The notes below the pieces were generated by a model, which saw only the letters and a program-made list of their open reading frames with translations, was not told the origin of the DNA and ran no database searches. Of a stretch of 64,000 nucleotides of DNA, positions 63,955 to 64,000 are shown in pieces. The stretch is from Tritonibacter mobilis (lineage in GTDB: Bacteria > Pseudomonadota > Alphaproteobacteria > Rhodobacterales > Rhodobacteraceae), in assembly GCF_001681715.1 (NCBI RefSeq), contig NZ_LNWY01000019.1, forward strand, positions 102,868 to 166,867, written 5' to 3'. The first letter of the stretch is position 1. Each line of letters opens with the position of its first letter. A program made the translations under genes and the position numbers.

Positions 63955-64000
63955 CCAGATCTACCTCCGCTGGGGTGTTATCTAGGTCATGTTGACAAAT

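Overview
This 64 kb window is chromosomal DNA from an alphaproteobacterium, almost certainly a marine roseobacter (Rhodobacteraceae, in the Ruegeria/Phaeobacter/Tritonibacter neighbourhood). The reasons are the GC-rich coding, the gene order mcl2-nnrU-DUF1737-mch followed by sdhCDAB, the mdh/sucCD/odhAB/lpd block, TIGR02302 and TIGR02186 proteins, and the ethylmalonyl-CoA genes ecm and ccr. Nearly all of it is housekeeping metabolism. I see no prophage, integrase, IS element, CRISPR array, tRNA or rRNA.

Layout. 1-3 kb: start of a LysR regulator, a small protein, and the polyhydroxyalkanoate genes phaB and phaA. 3-11.7 kb: an EAL-domain protein, a TlpA thioredoxin, argH, two small lipoproteins, lysA, a large TIGR02302 membrane protein and a zinc-ribbon protein. 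11.9-14.8 kb: ftsE-ftsX-plsC and an FMN-binding protein. 14.8-29 kb: the lower TCA cycle on the minus strand (mdh; sucC, a family 25 glycosyltransferase, sucD, odhA, odhB; a small membrane/L,D-transpeptidase cluster; lpd). 30-33.6 kb: mcl2 and mch with partners. 33.8-39.1 kb: sdhC-sdhD-sdhA, two sulfotransferase-like genes, sdhB. 39.1-45.6 kb: small orphan genes, an ABC-F ATPase behind a possible attenuator, an ornithine-type decarboxylase, a DUF1989 protein, deoD and an H-NS-like gene. 45.7-50.8 kb: ecm, a PlsB-like acyltransferase and ccr. 51-56 kb: a LuxR solo, a RecD-like helicase, an SDR, TIGR02186 and a TauE/SafE exporter. 56.2-61.1 kb: a complete BMP-family nucleoside-type ABC importer. 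61.2-64 kb: rimI, tsaB, a GFA protein, an NfuA-like Fe-S protein and an unknown gene.

How it fits together. Acetyl-CoA enters through PhaA and PhaB to 3-hydroxybutyryl-CoA. Crotonyl-CoA derived from that pool is carboxylated by Ccr, rearranged by Ecm, carried on through mesaconyl-CoA hydratase (Mch), and ends as malate through Mcl2 plus succinyl-CoA, feeding the Suc/Sdh/Mdh enzymes. The window therefore holds much of the glyoxylate-bypass-independent acetate assimilation route together with the TCA enzymes that receive its products.

Most interesting signals. (1) Two 10-bp palindromes TGTGATCACA, spaced exactly 21 bp centre to centre, lie about 112-114 bp before the start codon of both sucC and sdhC. 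No regulator is assigned. (2) A 15-bp palindrome TTCTGC-N3-GCAGAA precedes both ccr and mcl2, and looser TGC-N4-GCAG sites precede phaA, phaB and ecm; this resembles a PhaR-type regulon. (3) The ABC-F gene has a 15-codon leader ORF inside overlapping hairpins, as in antibiotic-sensing attenuators. (4) Two sulfotransferase-like genes sit between sdhA and sdhB, and a glycosyltransferase sits between sucC and sucD. All positions were found by reading, not by a computed scan.
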